This document shows positions 20,975 through 32,234 of a stretch of 64,000 nt of DNA, one piece after another; the stretch's first letter is position 1, and each line of letters opens with the position of its first letter. The position numbers and the translations under genes were made by a program. Source of the stretch: Erigeron canadensis (taxonomy: Eukaryota > Streptophyta > Magnoliopsida > Asterales > Asteraceae); assembly GCF_010389155.1 (NCBI RefSeq), contig NC_057764.1, positions 43,408,275 through 43,472,274 on the forward strand. The letters are read 5' to 3'. The notes under the pieces are model-generated. The model made no database searches. It was not told the origin of the DNA and saw only the letters and a program-made list of their open reading frames with translations.

Positions 20975-23900
20975 ATGGCTATCTCTGGATTTCTACTACA
21001 TCATCATCAATCCACTTTTTTATCGCACTACCAGTAAGATCTCTCTACTATATATATATTAACTTCATTTCTACTTTTAGTTTTATTTCATGGATAATAA
21101 TTAAATTGTATTGTATTATTGTTAGATTAGATAGCTGAATGTATAGCCTTTTTTTAAAAATAGGAAATCAGTACATATGATTGATACATTATTCATTTGT
21201 GAATTAGGTATAGTGATATATACAAACCTAATTTTTCAATGTTTACTGCATATGTAGTTATCTATATACTCATACACACACAGACAGACAGCATGCATTG
21301 TAACCGGTTTCGGGTTATACGAATTCTGTTAACAAAATAACAAGTACCTGTTTTTGTTCGAAAGCTAAAGCCAATAAAAGTCTTGCTTGTCGTTATTTCG
21401 GATTGGTGTCTTCATAAATCAATGAGCATAAACATTCTACTGAAAGTGTCGTTAATGCGTGTTTACGAAACTTGCCATCTGTATGCAAACAAGAATGTAA
21501 GAAGAAAAGTTATGTGCAGAGAGGAATACAAATTTTTTTTAGTTATTTCACAAGCTACGACTTGATGTTTGGAGTAAATTAATGAACTTTAAAGACTGTG
21601 ATGAATAAAGCCTGTGCATATGATTGGCCTAAGTCATCGTTATAAATCCTATCTTTTTTTATGTATGCAATGATCAGTCTGCTAGCATAGTCTTACCAAG
21701 TTCTAACATTTAAATTCGATATTAGATTATTTAGAAAAAAAGGTGGAGTATTGAAGCATTGGTTAGCATCTCATTTGCGCACAAGTTCTTGTGTAGCATA
21801 CATACATTGACCAATTGGCAACTCATCCTTTTACGTCCCACTTTAGACTTGTCCTCAATCATTTCGCTCGAAATGCAATTGTAGTTCCCTTCTGCAGAAT
21901 GGTCTAACCTATTCAGTTTTAATCTTTATTCTCAAATGATCCCAATTTCGCTTTTAAATGTAATCTTTACATCCTATTCTGGTTTAGGTTCTGCTTTTAT
22001 TCTCCTATGGCCTTTCTCTTGTTTTGTCAGCTCTTTCAATTCCATTCATACTTCAAGTGAGATTTCTCTGTAGACTTATCAATAAGCACACACATACGCA
22101 TCATTGAACCATGTTATGTATGCCTAGCATTTATTTGCAGTGTGTATTGACACTAATACTTATGTACAATGTCCTCTACATTGATGTTAACTATCAGAAT
22201 GATGATATATCTGCTAATCCTAGATTTTTGAATGTATGAGTGCGTGTCTTGCATCAAGGTCAGAAAGGTTAAGGCATATTCAACATTATTAATCTCAATA
22301 TGTTTCGACAAGGTTGGAAACCAAAATGGTTACTTTAATGGTTACTTTTTTTATATAGCTGAGTTGGATTAGTGACTGCAATAATATTCTGCTATATTAT
22401 GCTTCTCTTGGAGGATTATTACGTGGATTAGATAACACTGTCATTTATTCGCTGCAAGATACACACACACACACACACACATACACACATGAAAAAGACA
22501 CTCACAATGGTTTCACACGTTTTAGTTTGTAAGTGAGTTTAGATATATGAAAAAATAATTTCAAAATCGCTTATAATAAATTCTTTTTATGAAGTTCGTT
22601 AATTTATATCATTATGGCATTAGGGAATCTGCTGGATCAGAAGAAAGGGCAAAGTTCGCAGCTCATCAGTCTTATAGGCCTGGGTTTAGTGTAAAATTTC
22701 AACAGAACGGGGTTTCTTCGACAAATAACTTTTTTCATGGGTTCCTGATCAGACTGTGCATTTCATCTCAAATGCTCAGACTAAGTAGGTCCTCATCAAG
22801 TTCATTATCATCCATTGCTTCTTCGAGTAGAGACAATATCATTGCCGAGGATAAGCCTTATTTGGACGTAACACTCACAGATGAATTGGAAATTAACCGT
22901 GTTAATTGTCTTGTCCGGGCATTGCACGAATCTGCCAAAAGCTTTTCGCTTGAAATTCAGTCTTTGGAATTGGCCAGGAGTGGGCCTGAACTTTCAAATG
23001 CATGGATTGGAGTGGATGTGCATGCTTGGCATAAGCGTATGGCTTATCAGGTATTCTGTCCAAAAAAAGAAGTACCTTCCTTGCTTAATCGACAGACCAA
23101 ACAACATGCTAAGCCATGGTTATATATATCTACAGGTAGCAGTATATGGTTTACTGAAATCTGCAATTGAAGTCGAGTTATTTCTTTCTCAAAAGCGTTT
23201 CAACAGTCCTGTAAGTGAAATGTAAGTACCATTTGGTATTGATTGGCTAAAATGTAGCATGGTTAGCTTTCTTGCAAGGAATTGTTTGCCCTTATCATAT
23301 TATGGATTAAACTATTTTTCGTTTTTTCCTTTTGTTGGGACGGGGAAGGGTGGATGTCCTTTAGTTCTTCTTCCCATAAATTTTTTGTATTTCGTATACA
23401 ATTCATGGAAAAAAGAAATTTAGGCTTGTCTTCTTTCTAGTACTCAATGATGCCAACAAGTATCAACCATGTGGTCTAAATTCGTGTTTTCTTTTCAACT
23501 CAGTCTGTCTGCTAAGACATTGTCTCTTGGCGAGTTTGTTGAGAATCAGTTGAATGCCAAGCATCCCAGATTGGTGCAGTGGTTTAGAACTGTGGAGCTT
23601 CCACGTATAGCAGGATCATTTATCCCATTGTTCAAAAAGTGGTCTGTTGAATACGCTGGAAGGTATGCAAATGAAGTCGGCATGTTGACCATTAAGTCAT
23701 CGCTTGCACTTTACTATTAATAGTATATATTAATTTGGAGACATTTAAAACATAATTCATTCAGTGGTGTTGCAGGAGTCATTTTGGCTATAAGTTGCTG
23801 CGCGGCTGTAAGAAAGCTGGGTTCGGGCCGCGTTGCTTGTGCTTTATTAACAGAGTCAATTGATGATGTCCTGGTAGAGCTTATGGAGTTATCATGCAGT

Positions 23901-26592
23901 CTTGTGACAGTAGACAAGCTGCAGCACTTGGCCCTTGAGGCAGGATATGAAGACGAGTTTTTATTGCATTTTGGTAAAAAGGTTTTGCCAAATAAGAACA
24001 TTGAAGATGTTGAATTTTGGATTGGGTTGGTCCAGGAAAAACTAGTGTCAGCATTTCACAGAGAAAGTGTATTAACAAGCAAACTTACACTCAATGACAA
24101 GGTTAGAAATCTCACTCCCATCTTTTCTTACCGTTCTGTAAGATGGAATATAGCAATACCATTAACACGTATTTCATCATAAATTACTGAGAGTTTTCAG
24201 ATTGAAGAGACTACTTTGGCTACTCTTGGAATTTTTGCATTTCTTGGACGAGAGACAAGATTATTCTTGTCAGAAATGAACATAAAAGATCTTGATGACC
24301 AGATCAAGGACTTTCTCAGGTAGATCGGTCTATTGATCAACTTTCTAACGGTTAAATAGTCTAGGTATCAAACAATTATTCAGTCTAGATAGTAATCCAG
24401 TTATATAATTTTGAAGTGTCATATTTTCAGTTACTTGGAGTGTGGCAGCCTTTATATATGTCCTGAATTCAGCTCCCTACCTGAGTATCAGCTTTTCATC
24501 GAGGTTAGTTACATGATCTGTTTCTCATATTAACCCGGGTGTTAAATCTATCATAACTTGGTGTCTTGGTTGATATGATTGTAGGTGGTTATAGATGAAA
24601 TTGGATGGCTTGACTTCTATGTGCCACTTAGAACCAAGTTCCATCATGATGGAAGAAGATCAAGACATCAGACTATCCAGGCGGAAAAGGAAATAATTCT
24701 TTATACTGTGCTTACTGTTTGCTATGATGTTTTTTGCGGATATGCTCACTATTGCAATTCTTCTCAACAACCAATGGATGCAAATTTGCTTTCATTTTTG
24801 CTTCGAAGGTGATAAATTATTTCGTCAATCTATCATAAGGAAGTGTTTACGTATATGTTTTGAAATGGATTAACGTTTATTTAAACAATTTCTGCTTTTT
24901 TTTTCACTCTCTGATATCTGCAACAAAACCGACAGTTTAAAGGGTAATATAAATTTACACTAATTACCTCTTCATTATGCTGAGAATGTTCGTGTTGCTC
25001 ATTTGATGTAACACTCGGACAACTATGTATCTGATTATTACAATTATAAAGTTCAAACAGTAAATGTACATTCAAACACCCTGCTTACTTGATTGCATCT
25101 ACTAAATTACATCTATTTTTAAATTTTGTAGTCAGACCTTATTATCTTATTGTCTTGAGGAGTATTGGGCTGCTTACGATAAATCAGGGTAAACCCATAT
25201 ATCTACCATATTCTTTATACGAGGTTTCCTCATACCTCAAAAATCATCACCTTATGCATCTTTATTTTCCCTGCAGTGAATTAATGAAATTTTCAGAACC
25301 ATCCGTTCAAAATAATAAAGGGATGACAAACTCGTCGATATTACTAGAAGCTCAGCAGAAACCGGTTGATTTGATGAGAAGAATAAATAATCAAAATGTA
25401 TCTACAAGTAGGAAGGTAAAATTGTTTTATCATTTACAAGCTTTATCTGTCAACGTTTAGTTGTTTAGAGTTAGAGTGGTAATTTTCTGTGTGTGGCCTT
25501 TGTTACCTTTTTCAGGGTGCCAGTTTAGCTGGAAATGACCCTGTAAAACATACAAAGAAGGGAGGTGGAACTAATAAGCAACCCTTATATAAACGCTATG
25601 TGAGGGAATATACCATGAAGTTGGTTACTGCTAGTAATGTAAGCTTCCACAATTGGCTGGTTATCTGTAGTTCTTTTCTATAATTGTTAATAGCTTGTGT
25701 GTCAAATAGTTATAAAATTTTAGGAGTTTTGGACTCAGTCAACCCATTTGATCTCCTTGAATTATTGCGAATTAATTGCTGCGATGTTTGATATGAATCG
25801 TGATGTAGGACATATGGATGGGCACTCAATTGCTCTTTATAGATGTGAGGGATATCTCTCGGCTCCTTGTGAAACAATTGTGTGGCAACAAGCTTACAAG
25901 TAGAGAAAGAGGGAAGATAAATAGAACCCTCAATGATATTGCCACTCTTGTACCAATCACGATCTTGATGTTAATTCCTGTAAGCATCCAAATACAAATT
26001 GTTCATCAAATTCCGTATATAATCCTAGTGTAATTGTATTTATCTTAACTTCTGCATATCTTTTACCATTGTGAGCAAGGTATCAGCTGTAGGCCATGCA
26101 GCAATGCTAGCAGTAATCAAAAAGTACATTCCATCATTGGTACATCTCATAAATGCCCTCTTGTTCATCTTATGATTTCTTACTTTACTACATGTCTAAT
26201 TGTGTGAGGCGGGTTGACCTACCAACTTTTCTTTTCCATTTTTTTCAAAATTTCATGAATAAGTAATGCATCAAATATAGTTACAATAGCTATTGTTAAA
26301 GTACTCATCCAATGTGTTTGAATAAAGTAATCTAATTATAAATGCAATGCCAATCGACTCAGTTTCGCACAAATAGGTAGATTAGCACATCTACTAGTTT
26401 CTTGATAACTTTCTTGTTTTCATCCGACAGATTCCTTCTCCATATACATCTAAACGACTCAACTTCGTGAAACAACTAGAAAGAACAAAGAAGATGGAAG
26501 TTGAATCATGGGCCATCGAAGGTCTAGGTCCAACAAGAGAAACCAGTAAGGATAACGAAGAAGATAAAAGTTTTACAGTAACAATGCCATAA
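20975..26592 (+). CDS. LETM1-like protein (LETM1 ribosome-binding-like domain)
   Basis: There are fourteen exons: 20975-21033, 22624-23050, 23136-23221, 23504-23662, 23765-24101, 24201-24319, 24431-24503, 24585-24808, 25132-25188, 25277-25415, 25516-25638, 25809-25979, 26080-26139 and 26431-26592. They encode 731 aa, and every junction keeps frame. The start is in a short exon (MAISGFLLHHHQ...) spliced across a 1.6-kb intron to give HYQESAGSEE. The N-terminus is Ser/Arg-rich and organelle-targeting-like. The long middle part includes WFRTVELPRIAGSFIPLFKK and GVAGVILAISCCAAV. The C-terminal part (about residues 590-715) carries the LETM1 signature: LTSRERGKINRTLNDIATLV, then LIP, KKYIPSLIPSPY and FVKQLERTKKME. 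It resembles Arabidopsis LETM1-like proteins such as At5g06220/At3g11560. Canonical LETM1 acts in mitochondrial inner-membrane ion exchange; the role of this plant branch is poorly defined, so function is inferred from the domain only. Confidence 0.87.
22461..22490. repeat. (AC)n microsatellite
   Basis: Twenty bases of AC repeat are followed by ATACACACAT, in the first intron of the LETM1-like gene. It is a simple-sequence marker only. Confidence 0.9.
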
Positions 26593-27639
26593 TGATCACC
26601 GGGTAACAGAAGATGCTCCCGCTCGTGGTTGTTTTTGCACAAGTTCAGAGCTTGTATATAAGTTAGATTTCGATGTATACATAACTTTATGTCAAACATT
26701 TTGTCAATCCTGCAGATTTAGTTTGGAGGGGTCATAGTTGCCAAAATTTAAATTGCGTGTTTGTGTGGCCCCTGTTTTTTGCTTGTTTTGTTCTTTAAAT
26801 AGATATCCATGTACTGGATGTATAGTAAGGTAAAGTTGTGTCCTTTTTTAAGAGGAAACTTGGGACGTAAAACATTTAATGTGTTTTCACCATAAATGTT
26901 CACTCTTTTGGGCCCAGAAAAACTTCAATCCATTTGTATTTTGGATCGTCCCATGTCCCATTTGACCTCTTATTGATATACGATAACCAAAAATGTAATA
27001 AAAAGAAGTATGTCTATGACGTCGGTTATATATATATATACACCCTATATGTGTGTGTGTGTGTGTATCTTTATTTTTTATTGTATTGTTTTGATGATTA
27101 AATTCATAAATAGTTAAAATTAATATTTTGATATATTCAATCGTTGTATATACACAATTTTTCTGTATACATAGCAATTGAAAATATTAGTAAATTCATT
27201 ATTTAGTAATATTACTAATTAAATAATTGGTAACTTAGTATTAGGAATTAATTGTTAGTCAAGTTATTATAGTTTCCAAAAATGTACCACATGGGTCGTT
27301 GGGCTGAAACATTGTCAGGGATCGTTTATATATAGAGGAGGTGGTACCATGTATTGGTATATCCCAAAAAAAATTCATACGAAGAATACTTGATCAATTA
27401 AAAGTTTTATTCGCCCGTATGGTACGTCTTCAATCTAGTGTTTCTTTTTCGGCTTTATTATTTCTCATTAATCACCGGCCATCGAAAGTTGTGTGTTAAG
27501 TAAGTTCTTTCCAGCTAATTAATTTCATCCGGTTGCAATTAAGGGTTCTTTTCTTTGCTATCGTACGTACGTATTAATTATAAGAGATCGAAATAGAAAA
27601 CTTGCAATCGAATTGATATATTTATAATTAAGAAGATCG
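26593..27639. other. Intergenic, LETM1-like 3' end to F-box promoter
   Basis: The 3'-UTR of the LETM1-like gene occupies the first 200 bp or so. A TA run at about 27030 and a TG run at about 27051-27066 follow. TTTATATATAGAGG at 27325-27338 is a possible TATA box about 300 bp upstream of the F-box ATG. Nothing else was recognised. Confidence 0.45.
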
Positions 27640-28080
27640 ATGATGGCCCAAGGTGGTGGTAGAGTAGTTGTTCCAAGACGCATAATATTCTTGCACATCT
27701 TACCAAGGTTGCCGGTCAGCTCCCTAGAACGTTGCAAGAGCGTTTGCAAACAGTGGCACTCGTTCCTCAAATCGCGTTTTTTTGCAAACATGCATAACCG
27801 CCATCTAACCAATGGATCATCCAGCTGGGTTCGTCCCAAACTTCTCTGCTTAGCAGGCCGGCCCGGGTTTAGGATCGAGGATTATTGTAGTGAAGCTGCA
27901 GGTAGTGATGATTATGGTTCAATTATTGATAGTATTAATCCCGAGCCCAGCTGGATGTGTCACCCTTTTCCGTTTAAACCAGCTGCCGATGCATTTGCGA
28001 TCTGTGCTGTACCATCTGTACATGGGCTGGTATGTGTATGGGTAAAAAAAAAGAATGATACACGTGAAAACGAGCATTAA
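27640..28080 (+). pseudogene. Truncated F-box gene
   Basis: The 146-aa reading frame begins with a good F-box at about residues 12-60 (RRIIFLHILPRLPVSSLERC, KSVCKQWHSFLKSRFF). Intact relatives have an F-box at the N-terminus and a kelch or FBA repeat region of 200-300 aa behind it, and they act as substrate adaptors of SCF ubiquitin ligases. Here similarity to that layout reaches VHGLVCVW and then stops at about 28040, where A-rich sequence runs into a stop. The GTATGT after GGGCTG could be a splice donor, but no continuation was found downstream. I call it a truncated gene or pseudogene; a spliced, short F-box protein cannot be excluded. Confidence 0.6.
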
Positions 28081-28687
28081 AAAGAAAAAAGAAGAGAAAG
28101 TGGAGGTCGGTGTTCCGATTGCCGGTGTTGAAAGGAAAAATCAAAGTCCGGTGATGACACCACCGGCCTTTCAGTTTCACCCCCTCTCTCAAAGCCACCT
28201 GGAGCCACGTAAGGAAGAACGGTATTGGCAAAGCCGGACTTTTGATAATTTGTGTAAGTTCGGTGTTAACAACACCGGACTTCCCGTTTTTACAAATTTC
28301 TTTGGCAAAACTACCTATTACACCATTTCCCTTTAAATTTATCCTATCCGTACATTTTTTTCTATTATGCCTATAAATTGGGGGAAGTTCATTTTTGTTG
28401 GCAGATCAAAATATATGCAAATTTAATCAAAGTTATTCTCCATTTGTGAGTTGAGTTTTATCCTCCAAGTGTGATTGTTTAGTTGAATTGCTAGATCCTT
28501 GTGGTCATCTCTGTCAAACGGTGTCACATAGGCCATATCGATCATTTTCATGTTTTCAAAAGGATTAAATATCATTGTTAACATGTTTTCACTTACATTA
28601 AATGTCGTTGTTGTTGTACTTGGATTATTATTTTTTCTTTACATGTAGTACAATCACTATTCATTTCATACATGTATGTTTGTAAAC
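28081..28687. other. Intergenic, no gene recognised
   Basis: The sequence here replaces the expected C-terminal half of the F-box gene. It contains several short GCCGG and CACCGG-type repeats (about 28110-28290) but no recognisable protein or transposon terminus. Confidence 0.4.
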
Positions 28688-29068
28688 AAATCTACCACTG
28701 TTGGATAGGTAGAAATGATTTGATATTCAACGATAAACCAATCATACTAAACAAAATCAAGCAGGAAATCAAAGCTCAAAAACCTACCTTTGGATTAAAA
28801 ACAGGTCTTAGGGGGAGAGGTGTAGTTGGTAAATTGGTTAAATTGACAAAAATTAAACCAATAAGGAGATGCCAAGTGTAGTAGCCAAAAACTTGCCAAT
28901 ACTAGCCGAAATCTTGCCAATTTTGTGGGTATAGTGCTAAAACTTGCCAATTTGCCAATTTCAAAAACTTACAAAACACACCCTAAACTTTTATTAAATT
29001 TAAAAAACAATACAAATACAAATTAAAACTAGGATTAAAAACAATACAACTAGAAAATAAATAACAAA

Positions 29069-30075
29069 CTAAAACAAGTTATCACATGGCCACCCGTATT
29101 TTTCGGCGATGTCGCGTTTGCGTTCCAATTGTATGGTACGCATGGGCTCGACCAAGTGTTCGTGAGGTGCACCAAAGATTTGGAGGTCTAGTTCCGTCGT
29201 CTTTTGGCGTTGAAACTCGAGTTGGGATTGTAGCAACGCCCGTGCAAGGTTTTCACGTTCGAGGGTGGCTTCCCTCTACAAACACATAAAAATAACATAT
29301 ATATATATATATATATAAACATAGAACAAAAGTATATATATAAAACATAGAACAAAAGTATATATATATATTAAACGTAGAACAAAAGTATATATGTATA
29401 TATGGAAAAAAAATTAACCATTTGATTGTAGATGCAGCTAAACTCGTTCAATAGTGGTTGCATTTTCTTCCACTTTGTGTTCAGTTGATGGTGTGTTCGT
29501 TGATGTTTTTTTTGTTTGGTATTGTAGTATGCAAGAATCCTATTCCAAAAGGATTCATATCTTTGTTGATCGCCGGTGGCGAGATCCGTAGAGATATGGA
29601 AATAAGCTTGGGCCAACAATTCTTCATCTTCGGCACTCCACGCGATCGGGGGTGCTCTCGTGGAGGTAGAGATTTTTTTCCCCTTCCCACGACCGGGTGG
29701 AGGTGGCGCCTCCACCTCCTCGCTAGAGGTGTCGCGCACATTTGCATACGCCTCGTCGGGTTGTTCTTGGACATCATCATCGTCTTCAACAAAAGTGATC
29801 GTGGGTTCAGTGAGTCTCGTGGGTTGGGAAGGAAGTTCAAAGCGGCACATGTCGACTTGGACGGGGAACCCATCGCTTAACAATTGAGAAAAGTCATGGT
29901 CAAGGTTTTGGGTTTCGTTTTGATGTTGGCTAGAAGAACCGCCGAAATCGCGGTTTTGGTATTGGTTTGAAGAACCGCCGAATTCAATGTCTTGTTCAAC
30001 GGGACGAGGAAGTTGAAACGGGAGTTGATTTCTTGGTGCTCGGTATTTTTTGGATGATTTTCTTGTGGGAATCAT
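29069..30075 (-). CDS. Myb/SANT-like DNA-binding protein of a Harbinger-type element
   Basis: There are two exons on the minus strand, 30075-29419 and 29275-29069, with donor ATG|GTTAAT and acceptor TTGTAG|AGG in phase 0, encoding 287 aa with no stop or frameshift. Residues 1-110 are low-complexity and Gln/Ser-rich. The segment APPPPGRGKGKKIS (about 123-136) looks like a nuclear signal or AT-hook-like tail. A SANT/trihelix-like domain spans about 145-219 (IAWSAEDEELLAQAYFHIST ... FWNRILAYYN ... LNTKWKKMQPLLNEF). Exon 2 supplies a charged helix and the tail PHEHLVEP...KRDIAEKYGW. It matches the ORF1-like Myb/SANT proteins that assist PIF/Harbinger transposases and are often mislabelled GST-T3-like in plants. 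The 142-bp intron contains a short tandem repeat. It could still be a domesticated host gene, but it lies within the TIRs. Confidence 0.78.
29317..29402. repeat. Threefold tandem repeat of about 30 bp
   Basis: AACATAGAACAAAAGTATAT occurs three times with small changes (second and third copies near 29344 and 29375; the third has CGTAG), separated by TATATA runs. It lies in the intron of the Myb/SANT gene. Confidence 0.75.
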
Positions 30076-30542
30076 TTTGAAGATAATATGTGAAAGAGAT
30101 GAGATATATGGAGAGTATAAGTAAAATTTTTAGTAGTGGAAATGAAAGTATATGTGTTGTATATAGTAAATAATGTAGGGGTAAGTTTTGTAAATTTAAA
30201 AAAAAAACAGTCACTTTGACCAAAATTTTAAAAAAAAAACAAAACGCTCACAACGTTCACTTGCCTATGACCAACGTTCACTTGCATCGGCCAAAACTAG
30301 CCGATGGAACTAGCCAAACTTGCCGAGCCAGATGCTATAGCGTAGCCGATTTGTCGATTTTTGCCGATGGTTTTTGCCGATGAAACAAGCCGACTACACC
30401 TCTCCCCTAAGTTTAGATTCCTATCTGGTTGGATTGGTGTAATTTCACTTTTTGATTGATGGATGATTGTTTTTTGTAATTTTCTAGTTGCTTGCTAGTT
30501 TATTAATGAAATTTGCGGTTCGGAAAAAAAAAATCTACCACT

Positions 30543-30956
30543 CATTTTTCTACCCAGAAAATGGTACAAAGTTTGATTTGATGTCACTACTCAGTACTCA
30601 CTCAGTCACTCGGGTCGGGGGTCAAATAAGTCATGGTAATCACGTGTAATGATTTGTACAAATGGGCCCACTCACTTAATCCACATACAGTGAAAAGAAC
30701 CAAACAAAAAGGCCCAATAAAGCAATTAGAGACCCACCACTACTTATCCATAATTGCATTGCGTCTACCAACTTCACTCAATAATCAATTTATGAGTTTC
30801 GACTACAAATAAAACATACAACAACAAAAGACCAAAATTCCATAAATGTTCTCATAAATAAAGATCAAATAGAAAAAGAAAAAGAAACAAAAACAAATAA
30901 ATTGCTTTTCTTCCTTTTTATTACAATCACATATTGGTCTTGTTAAGGATAAGAAA
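30543..30956. other. Intergenic, aquaporin 3' region
   Basis: This segment lies between the LINE target duplication and the aquaporin stop codon. The part nearest the gene is presumably its 3'-UTR. No other feature was recognised. Confidence 0.4.
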
Positions 30957-32115
30957 TTAATAATCACTTGAAAGAGGAGCATGTTCTTGGTTCATGAACA
31001 CATTGGGGTAAACGATTCCAGCTAAGCCACCGCCAATGAGTGGTCCAACCCAGTAGATCCAGTGGCCAGAGAAATCACCACTGGCAACAGCTGGCCCGAA
31101 AGATCTGGCTGGGTTCATTGATCCACCAGAGAATGGGCCAGCGGCCAAAATGTTGGCTCCAACAATGAATCCAATGGCGATTGGTGCAATTGTTCCCAAT
31201 GCACCCTTCTTGGGATCACATGCTGTGGCGTAAACGGTGTACACCAATGCGAAGGTGATAATGATTTCCATTACAACTCCTTGGATTGCTCCAACTCCAT
31301 CTGCAACTCCGTGTGTAGGCACAGCCTAAAAAAAAACCAGTTTGATATTATTTAATATGCGTGTATGCTAGATTGGCCAATTTTTGACCATATTTAAATG
31401 AACCTATGTACGTGATTGTTTTACCTAACATTTAATTAACATAATTAATTAACGTCAACATACTCGTGACTCGATCATATTCAAATTACGACTTATATGA
31501 CCAACCCGTCCATATATTTTTATACGTATATATAAATAAATTAAATTTGATAAATTTACGTACTAATCCTCCGGTGACATAGCTAAGAAGGTAGCACGCG
31601 ACAATGGAGCCAGCAAGTTGTGCAACCACGTAAAAGATACCGGTTAGGATAGTGATCTGACCACCAACAGCCAATCCGAAGGTGACAGCTGGATTGACAT
31701 GTCCACCGGAGATATTGGCTGCAATTGATACCGCAACAAAGAGTGCTAAAGCATGGCCAACCGCCACAGCCACCAGACCCGGTGGGTCAAGGGCAGCATC
31801 CGTTGTCAATTTAGCTGCAAGCACAAACATGTATATAATTATTTAATGCAACTATATAACGTACAAAGTTTTAAATTTCTGCATGGGAATTAAATATACA
31901 CATATACATATTTTCCTAGATTACATTATGTACGTTAAATTAATATTAAGTAAATGAAAGGCGACAAATTAATATGGCATATATGTACCATAAGCGATGG
32001 CGGAGCCGACACCGGCGAAAACAAAGAGGAGGGTGGAGATGAACTCGGCAATGTAGGCTTTGATGGAGCCTAAGCTAAACGAGTCATCAAATCGACCAAA
32101 TGCAATTGAAGGCAT
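30957..32115 (-). CDS. TIP2: Tonoplast aquaporin, TIP2 (delta-TIP) type
   Basis: There are three exons on the minus strand, 32115-31989, 31814-31564 and 31325-30957, encoding 248 aa (Arabidopsis TIP2;1 has 250). Six membrane helices and two NPA half-helices are present (NPAVTF at 83-88, NPARSF at 197-202). The start [20 protein letters not shown] and the end EHAPLSSDY are typical of TIP2. By residue number, the selectivity-filter positions described for the ammonia-permeable AtTIP2;1 are all kept: His63, His131, Ile185, Gly194 and Arg200. It should therefore conduct water and probably ammonia across the vacuolar membrane. Splice junctions are conserved ([23 protein letters not shown]). A TATA box lies upstream at 32226-32234. 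Confidence 0.96.
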
Positions 32116-32225
32116 TTTTGAAATATATTGAACAAATATATATAGTTAATTAAAGAATATGGATCGAATGAAGAACTAGATGAGGAGAATTGAGAGTGGC
32201 ACTTTGGCAAATGGCTTAAAGCCTC

Positions 32226-32234
32226 CTTATATAA
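32226..32234 (-). promoter_or_regulatory. TATA box of the TIP2 gene
   Basis: TTATATAAG on the minus strand lies about 110 bp upstream of the ATG at 32115. That would put transcription start near 32195 and give a leader of about 80 nt. Confidence 0.55.

Larger units (their letters stand above)
28811..30407 (-). mobile_element. Harbinger-like element 2 with intact Myb/SANT gene
   Basis: The left end reads GGGGGAGAGGTGTAGTTGG and the right end, reverse-complemented, GGGGAGAGGTGTAGTCGG. The flanks are TTA (28808-28810) and TAA (30408-30410), a TWA-type site with one mismatch between copies. The 1.6-kb interior is almost filled by one minus-strand two-exon gene (29069-30075) with direct repeats around it (for example GCCGATG near 30300-30385). 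No transposase frame is present. The termini match element 1 at the window start (GGGG(G)AGAGG). Confidence 0.75.
28700..30530 (+). mobile_element. 5'-truncated LINE, interrupted by a Harbinger-like element
   Basis: AAATCTACCACT (28688-28699) is repeated exactly at 30531-30542, directly after an A-run, as expected for the target duplication of a LINE. The insert starts with the end of an L1-type ORF2 (WIGRNDLIFNDKPIILNKIK...), which is typical of plant LINE C-termini. It resumes after the nested element at about 30411 and ends in a short poly(A). Without the nested 1.6-kb element only about 230 bp of LINE remain, so this is a severe 5' truncation. Confidence 0.8.

Noticed and set aside
29458..29880. 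Plus-strand frame of 140 codons
   Set aside because: It is the antisense shadow of the Myb/SANT exon, which has domain and splice support on the minus strand.
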